A stretch of DNA of 53,605 bases, taken from positions 1-53,605 of the IMG/VR virus record IMGVR_UViG_3300009418_000023. One strand, 5' to 3'. The stretch is from a virus. Made by a program: the position numbers and the translations under genes. Position 1 is the first letter of the stretch; every line of letters begins with the position of its first letter. Positions 37,401 through 47,388 of this stretch are shown here, piece by piece. The notes below the pieces were generated by a model. It saw only the letters and a list, made by a program, of their open reading frames with translations. It searched no databases and was not told where the DNA came from.

Positions 37401-40400
37401 TCATTGGTGTCTATTGCGTATTGTCTCCTGAATATCAGGCAATACCTCCCCGAGTTTTTCGCCAATTTTTTCGCCAATTTTTCCAGCAGCTGTTTCGGGT
37501 ATGGCCTCTTTTAGAATGTCGACAAAGACTTTCATATGTGGGGGTAAGACTGCATAAGCAGCCTCCCAAGTAGCTGGATCATTCCTAATTGGTTGCAGGG
37601 TTTCAATCAGATTATTCCACCAATGAGGATACTCCCCATTATTATAGTATCTGTATTGTTCAACGCTATCCTTTATGTTTGTTTTCATCTCTTCTATTAA
37701 TGCGTCTCTCTCCGTCTTATCTCCTGTTGCACCAGCAATAGTACTCAATGCTTGATTAATAATCATGTTTGTACGGCCTACCGGTCCATGTTTGGGTGCT
37801 CCTGCAGCGACATCTATAGCAAACCCAACAAGCATAAGAATTTTTCTTACTTTTCCACCTGTAACTTTATCAAGATTTTCCTCCAAACCCTCCAGATCAA
37901 GACCACCTTCGTCGATGATCCCCCAATCCTCTAAGAGCTGTACTGTGTTTGCTAGAGCCAGAGTATTCATAAATACACCCTCAGCAATAGCCCCACCTAA
38001 CGTGCTGTTTAGTTGATCATCTGCAAGAAGTTGATCTACCCTTTCTTGCTGTGCTACTCTTCGATCTATCATATCATTACTCAACTCCCAACCAAGACCC
38101 CGTATAATTCTTTCTCTGCCCCCAATACCTTGTACAACAATATCAAATTTTGGATTAGCTCCCCGTTTTCCTCTTCTTCCAGCAGGATCTGGGGCTCTTA
38201 CTTCTGTAATAAGCCTAGAGCTAGTTCTTATCATTAATCTACCATAATCGTCTGTTCCATACCCGGATTGAAACAGCCCCATCTCTTCAGCGTAAGCTTC
38301 TATCTTTTCCCCGCCCACTCTATCATCTAGTATAAACTTACGCATAGCACCTATGGACCAGTCTAGCATAGTTCTAGCTGTCCACTTATTGTCTTGACTT
38401 CCCCACGATGCTCTTTCTTGTTCCCACATAGGTTCCAGTATTTCTTCTTTAAATACTTCAAAACCTTTAGGATCATCGGGATCCATCCCAATAGCGGGCA
38501 AATACACGCCAAAAGTATTTACCATGTTTTGCCACGTTATCAGGTTTATATGCTCTTCTGCTCCCTCTACTAAAGATAGGTTCTCTCTAGTTCGTTCTCT
38601 TGCAGGAATCCATACAACATGAGATGAATTATCTCCTGTTACATAGTGAGATACGGTTCTAGCATCTTTTTCATCCTTATCTAAAGAAGGCAGAATTTTA
38701 TGAATACCGATTCCCTTACCCGGCATAAAACCCATTTCAATAGTCTGACCGTTATCGTCTCTTCTTACAGGCACCATGGTAACTTCCAGTAGTCCTAACG
38801 AACCCTCAATTTGGTTAATTATTTGGGACATACGTAATTTAGTACCAGAGGTACTACGAATACTGTGTGAAAGTATCATAGATTCCATCATATCTCTGGT
38901 TGTCGGATTATTCGTGTACATGTTAAAAATAGAAAGAACTTTGCCTCGGGATGTTGGGTGCTCTACGCCAAGAAGAATTTCTTTTGAGTTTTCACTTAAC
39001 GCGTCATACTCAGTCTTCCACTGTTCCCCGTCATCGTCTCCATGATATATTATACGCAGATCCTCTAAATCATTCTGCGCTCTTGGTTTTAAGTTCCACG
39101 ACTGATCTCCGGGCATCCATGACCAGTCCCTTGTTGCTAGTGGTCCAGTTAGTCTATTTAAAGAATGTTTCATAGCCTGATACGAGGTTTCTGTTGTTCC
39201 TTGAATCACCTCTGGGCTTACTAAATACATTAGTGTATTTATCTGATGAAGATTGTGATCACTCATACTATCGAATAAAAGTTTCATAGCATACTCAGGA
39301 CTAACGGAAACAGTTTTACCATCCTGAGAGATTTCCATTGTCTCCAGTTCTGGTGTCATAGTATATCGTACAGCTTCATCTAAAAACTCCCACATAGACT
39401 TTCCCATCGCAGCAGAAGAGTCGTTCAAAGCAACACCAAGGTTTGCAGATACACCCCTAAGATATTCTGCAAAGAATGAGTCATCGCCCAAACCCTCAAA
39501 TATTCTATTAATTAGATTCAGACCATCGCCTCTAGTAGCTCCCGCTATTCTTCTTAGGTCTCCTAATACAGCTAAAGACACCAGCATTTTAGAAGCAGCT
39601 TCTGGGTTCGTTAGAAGCTCTTCTGTATCCATTAATGCTCCTGTTCCATATTCAGATTTTAAAAGCTGCATAGACTCTATCATAGCGTCTCCATATGCTC
39701 TATAAAATGAAGGAGTCTCTTTATATTTGTGTATGGAGTTGTCATGCATAATCCAAGCTCCAATACCGTACATCCTTAGGGGATCCATATCCACACGTTG
39801 TCCGTCCTCTCCTACATCAAAGAACTTAATACCTAAGTCTCCATTTTCCATAATATCTTCTATATGAAGGATATTAATATCTACATCCTCAGGTAGTCCC
39901 ATGCCTGCACGCAGCATAGCATTAGCATCAGCATTTATTTGCTTAACTGCAGCTATAATACTTTCCTGAACCTGTGGAGCTAAAGCATTCCAGCCGTTAT
40001 CTTTAATAAATCTACTAAGATGAGCACCATCATCACTACTGGCAGGGTCTATAAGGTACGACTCCATAGTACTGCCCCATGAAACTTTAGTACTCCGCGC
40101 TGCTTCTGACATAGATTGCTTATCTCTTACATTATCCCATATCCTATCGGTTTCTTCACTAACCTTAAACGCCTTAAAACTATCACTGTAGGTTCGCAGG
40201 ATAAGCATATTTGTATCATGAGAGAACTCACCCTGACTTGCTCGTAGTACATAGTTTTCAATAGCCGTATTCCACTCACTTATAGGAGTATCAAGATCTC
40301 TTACATTTGGTATATCCTTTAGGTTTATAATTTCGCTAAATATTCTAGCAGTATTCCAAATCCTCCTTTCATCTAAGGTTCTAGGCCTATTGATCCTTTG

Positions 40401-41693
40401 TTTCTCTGCTAACAATTCTAGCATCTCTTCGTTGTTTAAACTATACTCTACTAATGATGCATCCATATCCATGAGAATACTATCATAATACGCAGTCATT
40501 GGATCATCTGGATCCATCTTATCAATAGCCAACGCTAACGCTTGTCGTTTTATTTTCCAAGTGTTTGCTTCCATATCCTGTATACCTAAGTCTAAGAACA
40601 TATCTATAATATGTTTAGCTTCTGTTGTTTTAGCTGGTGTCTCTTCCCTTCGTCTTACTTGATTATCTAGCATAGCTTGCGCATTATCACCAATATCTTT
40701 AGTTAAGAATATTGGCTCAGTTAGATCTGGCTTTTGGAACGTTATATATGATGCAATAGCATCTTTAAGTTTCCCTATATTGCCAAGTAACTCTTCAGAC
40801 TCTATGAGGCTAGTACGCTCTTCTTCACTCATAGCCTGAATCCGCTCACCTAAAAATCCATCTTCTCCAAAGAAGTCTCCAACCTCCGTTAGATTATTTA
40901 CTTGAAACTGGACAAACTCATCCCACTCTTCTTCCCCCCATATTTGTGCAAAGTAATCTGTAAGCGGGGAATATTCACCCTCTACAAATAATTCTTCTAC
41001 CAACAACCAAGTGTCACACTCTTCTACAATCTGAAGATCAAAATCATGATCTTGCTCAACCATACGGACTTCATTATTAGCTTTTTGGTGTTCTTGTCTT
41101 CTGATTTGACTAGACATACTATCTACCCACTTAACAACACTCTCTGCATCAATCGGCCCAGTTCCTCTCATTAAAGCTTCTGCGGGGCCGAGAGGTATGG
41201 TTTTACCTGTTTCATCAAACTGGTGAGGCCCTGCGATCCCCAGCTTGTGCAGTCCATAAGGATCTCTAACATTAGGAGCAACGCCACCAGTGTCCTGATA
41301 AAAAATATCTAGACCGGTTTCAACAAAAACTTCTCTTCTTAACCTTTCCTCTTCGGGCTTCAGATGACCCGTCCATCCATACGCACTGGGCCGCTGATGT
41401 TCCCACTCCCCACTCTCCAAAAGCCTTGCTCCAGTGTCCGTACTTCCTCTTGTATAACGCCAATTTTGTCTCGTAGAAGAAAGAGTTTCAGTAGGTACTG
41501 TTAACATCTCATCTAATTTTTGCTGTCCTTTAGCTTCTCTAAGTCTTGTATTCCACGGAGGCTCGGGAGACCTCATCATCAGACTCCTTCGCGACATAGG
41601 TGTTGATTGCTCTAGATTATTTTTTCTGTTATTCCCTAGCATATTATCTATGAGTGTGTCATATTTCTTATCATTAATTGGTAAACTAGGCAT
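37401..41693 (-). CDS. Internal virion protein, gp15-like, 1430 aa
   Basis: A large soluble protein at the gp15 position, between coiled-coil protein 2 and the giant protein. About twice T7 gp15 (747). It starts MPSLPINDKKYDTLIDNMLG with a disordered, basic N-terminus, has long helical stretches (EEDRSLIE-type acidic helices near 240-330), and ends in a helix EAIPETAAGKIGEKIGEKLG. No catalytic motif seen. In T7 this protein forms the periplasmic tunnel with gp16 and gp14; that role is inferred from order and composition. The ATG overlaps the upstream stop. Confidence 0.75.
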   Translation of the reverse strand: MPSLPINDKKYDTLIDNMLGNNRKNNLEQSTPMSRRSLMMRSPEPPWNTRLREAKGQQKLDEMLTVPTETLSSTRQNWRYTRGSTDTGARLLESGEWEHQRPSAYGWTGHLKPEEERLRREVFVETGLDIFYQDTGGVAPNVRDPYGLHKLGIAGPHQFDETGKTIPLGPAEALMRGTGPIDAESVVKWVDSMSSQIRRQEHQKANNEVRMVEQDHDFDLQIVEECDTWLLVEELFVEGEYSPLTDYFAQIWGEEEWDEFVQFQVNNLTEVGDFFGEDGFLGERIQAMSEEERTSLIESEELLGNIGKLKDAIASYITFQKPDLTEPIFLTKDIGDNAQAMLDNQVRRREETPAKTTEAKHIIDMFLDLGIQDMEANTWKIKRQALALAIDKMDPDDPMTAYYDSILMDMDASLVEYSLNNEEMLELLAEKQRINRPRTLDERRIWNTARIFSEIINLKDIPNVRDLDTPISEWNTAIENYVLRASQGEFSHDTNMLILRTYSDSFKAFKVSEETDRIWDNVRDKQSMSEAARSTKVSWGSTMESYLIDPASSDDGAHLSRFIKDNGWNALAPQVQESIIAAVKQINADANAMLRAGMGLPEDVDINILHIEDIMENGDLGIKFFDVGEDGQRVDMDPLRMYGIGAWIMHDNSIHKYKETPSFYRAYGDAMIESMQLLKSEYGTGALMDTEELLTNPEAASKMLVSLAVLGDLRRIAGATRGDGLNLINRIFEGLGDDSFFAEYLRGVSANLGVALNDSSAAMGKSMWEFLDEAVRYTMTPELETMEISQDGKTVSVSPEYAMKLLFDSMSDHNLHQINTLMYLVSPEVIQGTTETSYQAMKHSLNRLTGPLATRDWSWMPGDQSWNLKPRAQNDLEDLRIIYHGDDDGEQWKTEYDALSENSKEILLGVEHPTSRGKVLSIFNMYTNNPTTRDMMESMILSHSIRSTSGTKLRMSQIINQIEGSLGLLEVTMVPVRRDDNGQTIEMGFMPGKGIGIHKILPSLDKDEKDARTVSHYVTGDNSSHVVWIPARERTRENLSLVEGAEEHINLITWQNMVNTFGVYLPAIGMDPDDPKGFEVFKEEILEPMWEQERASWGSQDNKWTARTMLDWSIGAMRKFILDDRVGGEKIEAYAEEMGLFQSGYGTDDYGRLMIRTSSRLITEVRAPDPAGRRGKRGANPKFDIVVQGIGGRERIIRGLGWELSNDMIDRRVAQQERVDQLLADDQLNSTLGGAIAEGVFMNTLALANTVQLLEDWGIIDEGGLDLEGLEENLDKVTGGKVRKILMLVGFAIDVAAGAPKHGPVGRTNMIINQALSTIAGATGDKTERDALIEEMKTNIKDSVEQYRYYNNGEYPHWWNNLIETLQPIRNDPATWEAAYAVLPPHMKVFVDILKEAIPETAAGKIGEKIGEKLGEVLPDIQETIRNRHQ

Positions 41694-42682
41694 CAGCTAC
41701 CTCCCTTCAGCTTACGTAGGCGTGCAAAAAGTAATTCCTTTTGTTCCTTGAGTCGTTTCTCTGCCAAGCTACCCTCAAGAACAACCTTCTGATATTGAGA
41801 AAGATCTTCAAGTCTAGCTATAGCTTGATCTCTATCCAGCTTACTAATTTCTTCATTTGTTATCCATTTATATTTTCGCTTAGGATCTTCATAAATGTTT
41901 TCTATACCAACTACCCCAAAACCAGTACGTTTTTCTACGGGAAGGATACGTTCTGTATTAAGAATCTCAGTTAATTCTTCTTCATATGCATCTCGTTCCG
42001 CTTTTTGTGCAGCTATATCAGGGGCCGAAAGATCTACTTGTTTTATAATCTCATCAACGCTTCTCATCAAACCGATTCTCTCCTGCTCTTTCTGAGCTAA
42101 AGACTCTTGTAGAGCTATACTTTGTCTCTTATTAAAAGCATCTCTACGAGCCTGTATCTTAGCATCCTCATCAGCTTCCTTAGCGTCTTCCTCATACAGT
42201 TGCCGTTTTGCTTCTCTGTCCTCATCTTCCCCTCTAGCTACCCCTATTGCGGCTATTAAATCTAATTGCTCTTGAGCTAAGTCCTTTGCTTCTTGCATAT
42301 TATTTGTATGCCCAACGAAATCTCCTGCTATAGCTTCCTTTCCCTCCGCAACAGTCATGATTCTGCCATTGATTCTAGCATCATTCTCCCCAAGAGTATG
42401 GCTATACTCCTGTGCTTCTACCCCTGCGTCATTGCCCGCCGCCACTCTATCCTTTTTGTTTTGTTCATTCTGCTTTCTCCAGTAATCAAAAAGCTTAGTA
42501 GCCTGACTTAGGAAAGCAGCTCCGTTTTGCCATGCTTCCATCATTTTCGTATGATAGAATATAGCAGCTCCGTTAGCGTTTTGTGTACGCTGTACCTGAC
42601 TAACTGGAGTCAGTCCCATTACCTTTAAGGATCTATCTACTTCCGGAGTACCCGGAGGATTAATCTGCATAACACTAGACAT
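41693..42682 (-). CDS. Coiled-coil structural protein, 329 aa
   Basis: Starts MSSVMQINPPGTPEVDRSLK; residues ~45-90 and ~150-240 are strongly charged helices (KRQLYEEDAKEADEDAKIQA, QESLAQKEQERIGLMRS), ending in a basic helix LKEQKELLFARLRKLKGGS. Probably an ejection or core protein partnering the gp15-like product, judging from its overlaps with both neighbours (42675-42682 and 41693). No family recognised. Confidence 0.65.
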   Translation of the reverse strand: MSSVMQINPPGTPEVDRSLKVMGLTPVSQVQRTQNANGAAIFYHTKMMEAWQNGAAFLSQATKLFDYWRKQNEQNKKDRVAAGNDAGVEAQEYSHTLGENDARINGRIMTVAEGKEAIAGDFVGHTNNMQEAKDLAQEQLDLIAAIGVARGEDEDREAKRQLYEEDAKEADEDAKIQARRDAFNKRQSIALQESLAQKEQERIGLMRSVDEIIKQVDLSAPDIAAQKAERDAYEEELTEILNTERILPVEKRTGFGVVGIENIYEDPKRKYKWITNEEISKLDRDQAIARLEDLSQYQKVVLEGSLAEKRLKEQKELLFARLRKLKGGS

Positions 42683-43703
42683 TTTTTACCCCCCTTTTTT
42701 CTGAGGTTTGAAGTAGACCTTCCCATTTTTTAATAAAGTCAAATATAAGATCGTGTTCATTAGTATATATGTTTTGATCAATAGCTTTAGTTACAACCTT
42801 TTCAAGTCCTTGATTAACGGCTGCTACTGGATCAAACTGTAACTGGGCATAGTCTAAGATAATATTATTATGGTGCTCAGTAAAGTTATTACCTAGTGTA
42901 TCTAGCTTATCAAACAACACTCTTTTGTTTTCCCTATCTAATAATTGATACTCTTGTTCAGCTTCTTTGTATTTAGGAGCTAGCATCTTATCAATCATAT
43001 TATAGTTATCAGAGTATAGTATGTATTCTTCTTGGGGATCTATAGGATTATAGTCTTCTTGTACAAGAGAATATATAGGAACCAGAGCACCTTGAACAGA
43101 TACAGCAATCCTACCTGCCTCATCCGTATGTATCTCATCTGGAGTATATCCATACTGTATCGCAGAGTATAAGTCTTCAGAGTGTATCCTTCGGCCTACA
43201 GCATGAGATAGTTTAAAATCATCTCTTGTAGTAATGTGATTAACTGCGTCTTCTGTATTTAGTTTATTATTAATTCTACTAAGCTCTAAAGCCCTACCTT
43301 CTCCCATTATACGACTACGCTCAATATCCATTTCATATTCTTTTTGTAGCCACGAAGGCCACGAAGAAGCGTTATTCTTAAAGTAATCTCCCCGTTCAGA
43401 ATCTGATGGAAGCTGGTCAAGCTCTCTATTTATACGGTTAGTTGTATCACTTTTAAAAGATGAGCCCGGATATGCCTGCTCTTCTAGTTCCCACATTTTA
43501 TCATTAATATCTGGATGAGAGATAACGTCTCTGGTTTCTCGTTTGAATACTCTATAACGATCCTTTGGACTTAGGTTTGCAGGTATGCTGTTTAATGCAG
43601 TCTTACTAGCATCTAGCTGGGCTTTAGCAAGAAGCTGCTTAGGTGTAACAGTTTCTCGCGGAGTACCTTTAGCTATCATTTGAAGTGTATTATAATCAGC
43701 CAC
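42675..43703 (-). CDS. Structural protein in the ejection block, 342 aa
   Basis: GTG at 43703 is preferred: GGAGG lies 5 nt upstream. A TTG at 43718 is the alternative but leaves no ribosome site. The product VADYNTLQMIAKGTPRET... is helical and mixed charge, with a Tyr/Asp-rich middle (YSLVQEDYNPIDPQEEYILY) and C-terminal helices. It overlaps the gp14-like gene end and the next gene start. Probably part of the internal core; no family recognised. Confidence 0.65.
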   Translation of the reverse strand: MADYNTLQMIAKGTPRETVTPKQLLAKAQLDASKTALNSIPANLSPKDRYRVFKRETRDVISHPDINDKMWELEEQAYPGSSFKSDTTNRINRELDQLPSDSERGDYFKNNASSWPSWLQKEYEMDIERSRIMGEGRALELSRINNKLNTEDAVNHITTRDDFKLSHAVGRRIHSEDLYSAIQYGYTPDEIHTDEAGRIAVSVQGALVPIYSLVQEDYNPIDPQEEYILYSDNYNMIDKMLAPKYKEAEQEYQLLDRENKRVLFDKLDTLGNNFTEHHNNIILDYAQLQFDPVAAVNQGLEKVVTKAIDQNIYTNEHDLIFDFIKKWEGLLQTSEKRGVKNV

Positions 43704-44391
43704 TGCTACCTCCTCCAATTAAACTATAATAATTATTAGTAGTATCACCACCTGCTTGGGACGCGCCAAGTGCACTGACAGCGTAGCCCATAGTATTAGC
43801 AGCACCACCAATTATTCCAGCATAGAGAGATTGCTCAAATGCAGCGGCTGGATCTGGTCCACCATATCGTGCAGGTATAAACGGCACATGTTCGTTATAT
43901 CCAAAGTCTCGTCCTGCTAAAGCTTGGGCTTGTTTTCGCTCAGATCCAATAAGCTGGTTCGATACATTAATCCTTAGTCCACTCATAGCTTCTTGTGAAG
44001 CTTCGTTTTGTTGACGCAGCAAAGCCCTAGCAGTACCAGAGTTTGGATCAATACCCTGACCCGACAACCTAGAGTACAACTCATCCTGAGCAGCCTTATG
44101 TTGTTTGCCATAGGCTCCAGCTTGGTTATCCCAATTATACCTAATATAGAAATCCTCTTCAGCTCTTCTTTTGTTGGCAGTCTCAGCAATCATCTTATTA
44201 TTAAACCATCTCATAGCGTTTTGCTTAGCTACGTTTCGGTTTTCTATTTGATTCTGCCATCTCCTCTGGAACTCAGCTTCCTCAAAGTTAGCCCTTTGGG
44301 CTGCAGCTTCGGCTGCTGATGCGTTTGCTCCGGCCTCTGCCTGCATGAACTGCAGTCCAGCCATAACTGGGATTCCCCATATCAGTGGCAT
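43696..44391 (-). CDS. Internal virion protein, gp14-like, 231 aa
   Basis: ATG at 44391 behind AGGAGGCTTATA. MPLIWGIPVMAGLQFMQAEA is a hydrophobic start, followed by an Ala/Gln/Arg-rich helix (NASAAEAAAQRANFEEAEFQ, RRWQNQIENRNVAKQ) and later a Gly-rich C-terminus. This layout and length (T7 gp14 is 196 aa) fit the internal virion protein B that enters the outer membrane on ejection. Directly follows the large terminase gene after a 98-nt gap, unlike T7 where it precedes the fibre. Confidence 0.75.
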   Translation of the reverse strand: MPLIWGIPVMAGLQFMQAEAGANASAAEAAAQRANFEEAEFQRRWQNQIENRNVAKQNAMRWFNNKMIAETANKRRAEEDFYIRYNWDNQAGAYGKQHKAAQDELYSRLSGQGIDPNSGTARALLRQQNEASQEAMSGLRINVSNQLIGSERKQAQALAGRDFGYNEHVPFIPARYGGPDPAAAFEQSLYAGIIGGAANTMGYAVSALGASQAGGDTTNNYYSLIGGGSSG

Positions 44392-44454
44392 TATAAGCCT
44401 CCTCACAGCCTGTCTAAGGCATTCTAAAATAAGATGTGCTACCTCCAAGGGTAC

Positions 44455-44487
44455 AGCCGAAACGCCCACACAGGCGATCCTACGGCT
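44455..44487 (-). other. Two-tier hairpin between terminase and gp14-like genes
   Basis: Outer arms AGCCG / CGGCT and inner CGCC / GGCG lie in the 98-nt gap, one of the largest in the late block. It may be a terminator, processing site or part of a phage promoter; the remaining sequence of the gap shows no other structure. Confidence 0.45.
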
Positions 44488-44489
44488 TC

Positions 44490-46187
44490 TCAGGACCAGC
44501 TACGACCCTTGTTCCTTCGACCCTGCCACTTTGCGTGGTTGGGGTCTATAATCTGCTCTTTTTCTTTATGGAAATGTACCGCCCCCGACAACTTTTCAGA
44601 CCACATTCCCATACGTCTATCATCATTCAACCATGTCTTGACGATATCTTGACGAATCTTTTCTCGGTTGTGTTCAATTATTACTTCTACATCTGTAGAA
44701 AGAAGATCCTCCCAGTATCCTACCGTTGCTGCAAGGCAGTCTATACGGTCATCCTTAGGTAAGGCTCCTCTCTTATCAAAGATTCTAGTTATCTGTTTCT
44801 GTGTTTCTTCTTGAGAGATAGCTCTCTTGTCTATGACTAATCTGTGCTGAGTCATGACAGGTTCTAAAAGGGATATTATCCTAGCTTCCTTGCGACCTAC
44901 TGCTCTAAAGTCTTCGATGGCAATAGAACCACATACCTCGGTTAGGATTGGTGCGAGTAACTGACAGAACATAGCATCTCCGAAGTTACTCTCAACACGA
45001 ACTAGCTTAACACCATACTCATAAGCAAGCCGGGCAATTTTCTTAAGAACACCCTTCTCATATCCACCGGGATATCCTACTAACTCATGAATATAGACAT
45101 AACCATTCGCGAAAGAAGCAACACACACCGCTGTCTCATCTTCTCCACGCCCGCTAGGGTCGATATACATAACCCTTTGAACATAAGGAACAAACTTTTC
45201 AGAAATCCACATGGGATCATAAATTAAATCTCCTGTAAGACCAAAGGTAGGAATACCTTTCATCGGTTTAGAATTAGACCAGACAATTTTTTCTGGACAC
45301 ATATCTGGGTGAACATCTATAACAATAAGATCTGATAATCTAAGCGGGAACTTCTCAAAGTCCGCTAAGGATGTGTCTAGTTTATAATGCAACGCAAATA
45401 ACTTAGGCCCAATCTTAGCCATACGCTCCATCAAAACTTCCATAGGAAATCTTTCAGGCTGGGTTGGCTGGCCAGCCTCTAATCCTGATTGCAATACCCA
45501 CTCATTAACATCTTCAACCTCAACCACGCTATCTAGATCAGGCATAACTGCAGGAAACTTTGTTACGGGATAACCAGTCTTAAGTTGGTTATAGATTGAA
45601 TCCTTAATCTGGGGAGTACCTAGAAAGAGAACACGCCCCCCTACATTCCTGATCTGTTCAAACTCAGCCACCTTATTCATAAGCTTTTCTCGGGATGCTG
45701 CGGTTTCGCAGTTACCCTCAATCTCAACATCATCAGCAATTACAAAGTCTGCGTGAGAACCGGTTAGCTGAGAAGAAATTCCACGAGCAAAGCAAGACTT
45801 GTCTTGTCCAATCTTTGTACGACACTCAACATCAAATGCAAAAGCATTGTCTGTAGTGTGGTCACCGGGTCTAAGCGGTTCACAGTAAGGCACCAGATCC
45901 ATAATCTTCCTAGTCATGGAGATAAACTCTGCTGCCTTATTACTGGTAGCCGATACAACCATAATTGTTTTATTAGGATCTTGTAAAAGAAACCAAGAGG
46001 CTAAACAAGAAGTAATAACCGATTTTCCAAAACCACGCCCAGCTTGTAACTGCATATCGACAGGACCATTTTGCAAAGCATCAGCCATAGCATACTGTGC
46101 AGCAGTAGGTTCTCCTATCCCCAGATATTTAAAACAGGCCCAGAGATGATTACGAAAATCGTCTAGCATTTCTTGTGGTATGTTCAT
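44490..46187 (-). CDS. Terminase large subunit (T7 gp19-like)
   Basis: A 565-residue packaging ATPase and nuclease. MNIPQEMLDDFRNHLWACFK..., Walker A QAGRGFGKSV near residue 49, Walker B FVIADDVEIEG near 147, coupling motif LGTPQ, then nuclease motifs YIDPSGRGEDET near 341 and DDRIDCLAATVGYW near 480. Length matches T7 gp19 (586). It acts with the small subunit on concatemers to fill the prohead. Preceded by GGAAGTAA upstream of the ATG. Confidence 0.96.
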   Translation of the reverse strand: MNIPQEMLDDFRNHLWACFKYLGIGEPTAAQYAMADALQNGPVDMQLQAGRGFGKSVITSCLASWFLLQDPNKTIMVVSATSNKAAEFISMTRKIMDLVPYCEPLRPGDHTTDNAFAFDVECRTKIGQDKSCFARGISSQLTGSHADFVIADDVEIEGNCETAASREKLMNKVAEFEQIRNVGGRVLFLGTPQIKDSIYNQLKTGYPVTKFPAVMPDLDSVVEVEDVNEWVLQSGLEAGQPTQPERFPMEVLMERMAKIGPKLFALHYKLDTSLADFEKFPLRLSDLIVIDVHPDMCPEKIVWSNSKPMKGIPTFGLTGDLIYDPMWISEKFVPYVQRVMYIDPSGRGEDETAVCVASFANGYVYIHELVGYPGGYEKGVLKKIARLAYEYGVKLVRVESNFGDAMFCQLLAPILTEVCGSIAIEDFRAVGRKEARIISLLEPVMTQHRLVIDKRAISQEETQKQITRIFDKRGALPKDDRIDCLAATVGYWEDLLSTDVEVIIEHNREKIRQDIVKTWLNDDRRMGMWSEKLSGAVHFHKEKEQIIDPNHAKWQGRRNKGRSWS

Positions 46188-46206
46188 TACTTTACTTCCT
46201 TAGTTA

Positions 46207-46503
46207 TTATTGTGTAAAGAAATCACGGAATGGCGTACCACCCTTTTTAGTATTGCTTGCAAGCCTATTTACCCAGCGAGCTCTCTTATGCTTCAGCACA
46301 CGGTCCCTCGTTTTGGCAAAGGCCTTGGCAAGCCCCTTCATCGTCTTGATAGGGGTCTCGGACATAGGGGCAATACTTTGATCTTGATAATTTCTCATGA
46401 CATGGCTCAGGAAACTCCTACCACTACCATGCTTTTTTCGGTAATCCTCAGCTCTTTTAACTAATTCTCTCTGCCAGACTCGTGCTTTTTTCTTCTTACC
46501 CAT
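46207..46503 (-). CDS. Basic hypothetical protein, 98 aa
   Basis: ATG at 46503 (MGKKKKARVWQRELVKRAED) with AAAGGATATTGATC upstream. About a quarter of residues are Lys/Arg throughout (LAKAFAKTRDRVLKHKRARW, NTKKGGTPFRDFFTQ). A short leader sequence is the same as for the 98-residue gene upstream. Probably binds DNA or the terminase complex; no family recognised. Confidence 0.7.
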   Translation of the reverse strand: MGKKKKARVWQRELVKRAEDYRKKHGSGRSFLSHVMRNYQDQSIAPMSETPIKTMKGLAKAFAKTRDRVLKHKRARWVNRLASNTKKGGTPFRDFFTQ

Positions 46504-46528
46504 GATCAATATCCTTTCTGTTGGTTGT

Positions 46529-46825
46529 TTATGGCCTTCTTAAATAATCGATAAGAGCTGCGCCACCTGATATAAGGTTTGTGGCAGGATTGAACATCGC
46601 AGTCAATCTATATTTGTTCATTCCTCTAGAGGTTGCTTTAACTGCGCCCTTAACCGATTTACTTGGTTTTGCGGCAGTCCCTCCTCTTGTCTCCATGCTT
46701 TTTCCGACCTTCGCGATTTTCTTAGTGGAAGCTTTCTTCTCCGCGGCGGCAGCCTTTCTATCTTTTTTCTTTTTCCACGCTGGTCTAGTGTCTTTTCCCC
46801 GTTTACCTAAAGCATTCTTAGCCAT
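46529..46825 (-). CDS. Lys/Ala-rich basic protein, 98 aa
   Basis: ATG at 46825 with the same GAAAGGATATTGATC leader. MAKNALGKRGKDTRPAWKKK continues KDRKAAAAEKKASTKKIAK, a low-complexity histone-like composition, and ends with a more hydrophobic segment (LTAMFNPATNLISGGAALI). Possibly a DNA-binding virion component. No family recognised. Confidence 0.7.
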   Translation of the reverse strand: MAKNALGKRGKDTRPAWKKKKDRKAAAAEKKASTKKIAKVGKSMETRGGTAAKPSKSVKGAVKATSRGMNKYRLTAMFNPATNLISGGAALIDYLRRP

Positions 46826-46827
46826 GA

Positions 46828-47010
46828 TCAATATCCTTTCTTGGAATTTGTTGTAGCTTTCTCTGAATTTCCGCTACCACCACGAACAGAATAATCATTC
46901 TTTGGGTTGGAGTACATTTTCTCCATGCGGTGTTTGTTAATCAACTCTATGTAAGTTCCGTATGGGTCCGAGACCCCCGGTGCAAATGTTGTTACTGAAC
47001 TGTTTGGCAT
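46828..47010 (-). CDS. Hypothetical protein, 60 aa
   Basis: Starts MPNSSVTTFAPGVSDPYGTY behind AAGGGAGCTTAAT, then ELINKHRMEKMYSNPKNDYS and a Ser/Gly/Lys-rich end. Unstructured-looking small protein in the fibre-to-terminase gap. No family recognised. Confidence 0.6.
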   Translation of the reverse strand: MPNSSVTTFAPGVSDPYGTYIELINKHRMEKMYSNPKNDYSVRGGSGNSEKATTNSKKGY

Positions 47011-47024
47011 ATTAAGCTCCCTTC

Positions 47025-47387
47025 TTATTTTTTTGCATATCCTTTACGATATGGTTTTCCACCCTTAGGTGGTTTCTTTCTAGATACTACGGCACCGCCC
47101 CCAGCTTTTTTGGGTTTTGGTTTAGTCTTCTTAGGTTTATACTTACGCCAGCCCCCAAATTTCAAAGCCTTTCTTCCTTGGTCTTCATTCCCGGAATGGA
47201 AGTGGAATAAACCAAATGCCGTTGCGAGCATTCCCCGGAATGCAGCACTACCCGTTGGTCTCTTTTTTTGGGGAACCATACCCGTCATCTCCCCAATTCG
47301 TTGTCTAGTTTTTTTATTCTTATAGATATTTTTTCCGACTACCGCCTTTTGATACTTACCAAGCCAGCCGGGCAATTTTTTAGCCAT
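47025..47387 (-). CDS. Very basic hypothetical protein, 120 aa
   Basis: MAKKLPGWLGKYQKAVVGKN... with a hydrophobic middle (AFRGMLATAFGLFHFHSG) and a Lys/Pro-rich tail (KYKPKKTKPKPKKAGGG, PPKGGKPYRKGYAKK). Around 30 percent Lys/Arg. The tail looks like a nucleic-acid binding extension. No family recognised. Confidence 0.7.
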   Translation of the reverse strand: MAKKLPGWLGKYQKAVVGKNIYKNKKTRQRIGEMTGMVPQKKRPTGSAAFRGMLATAFGLFHFHSGNEDQGRKALKFGGWRKYKPKKTKPKPKKAGGGAVVSRKKPPKGGKPYRKGYAKK

Positions 47388-47388
47388 A

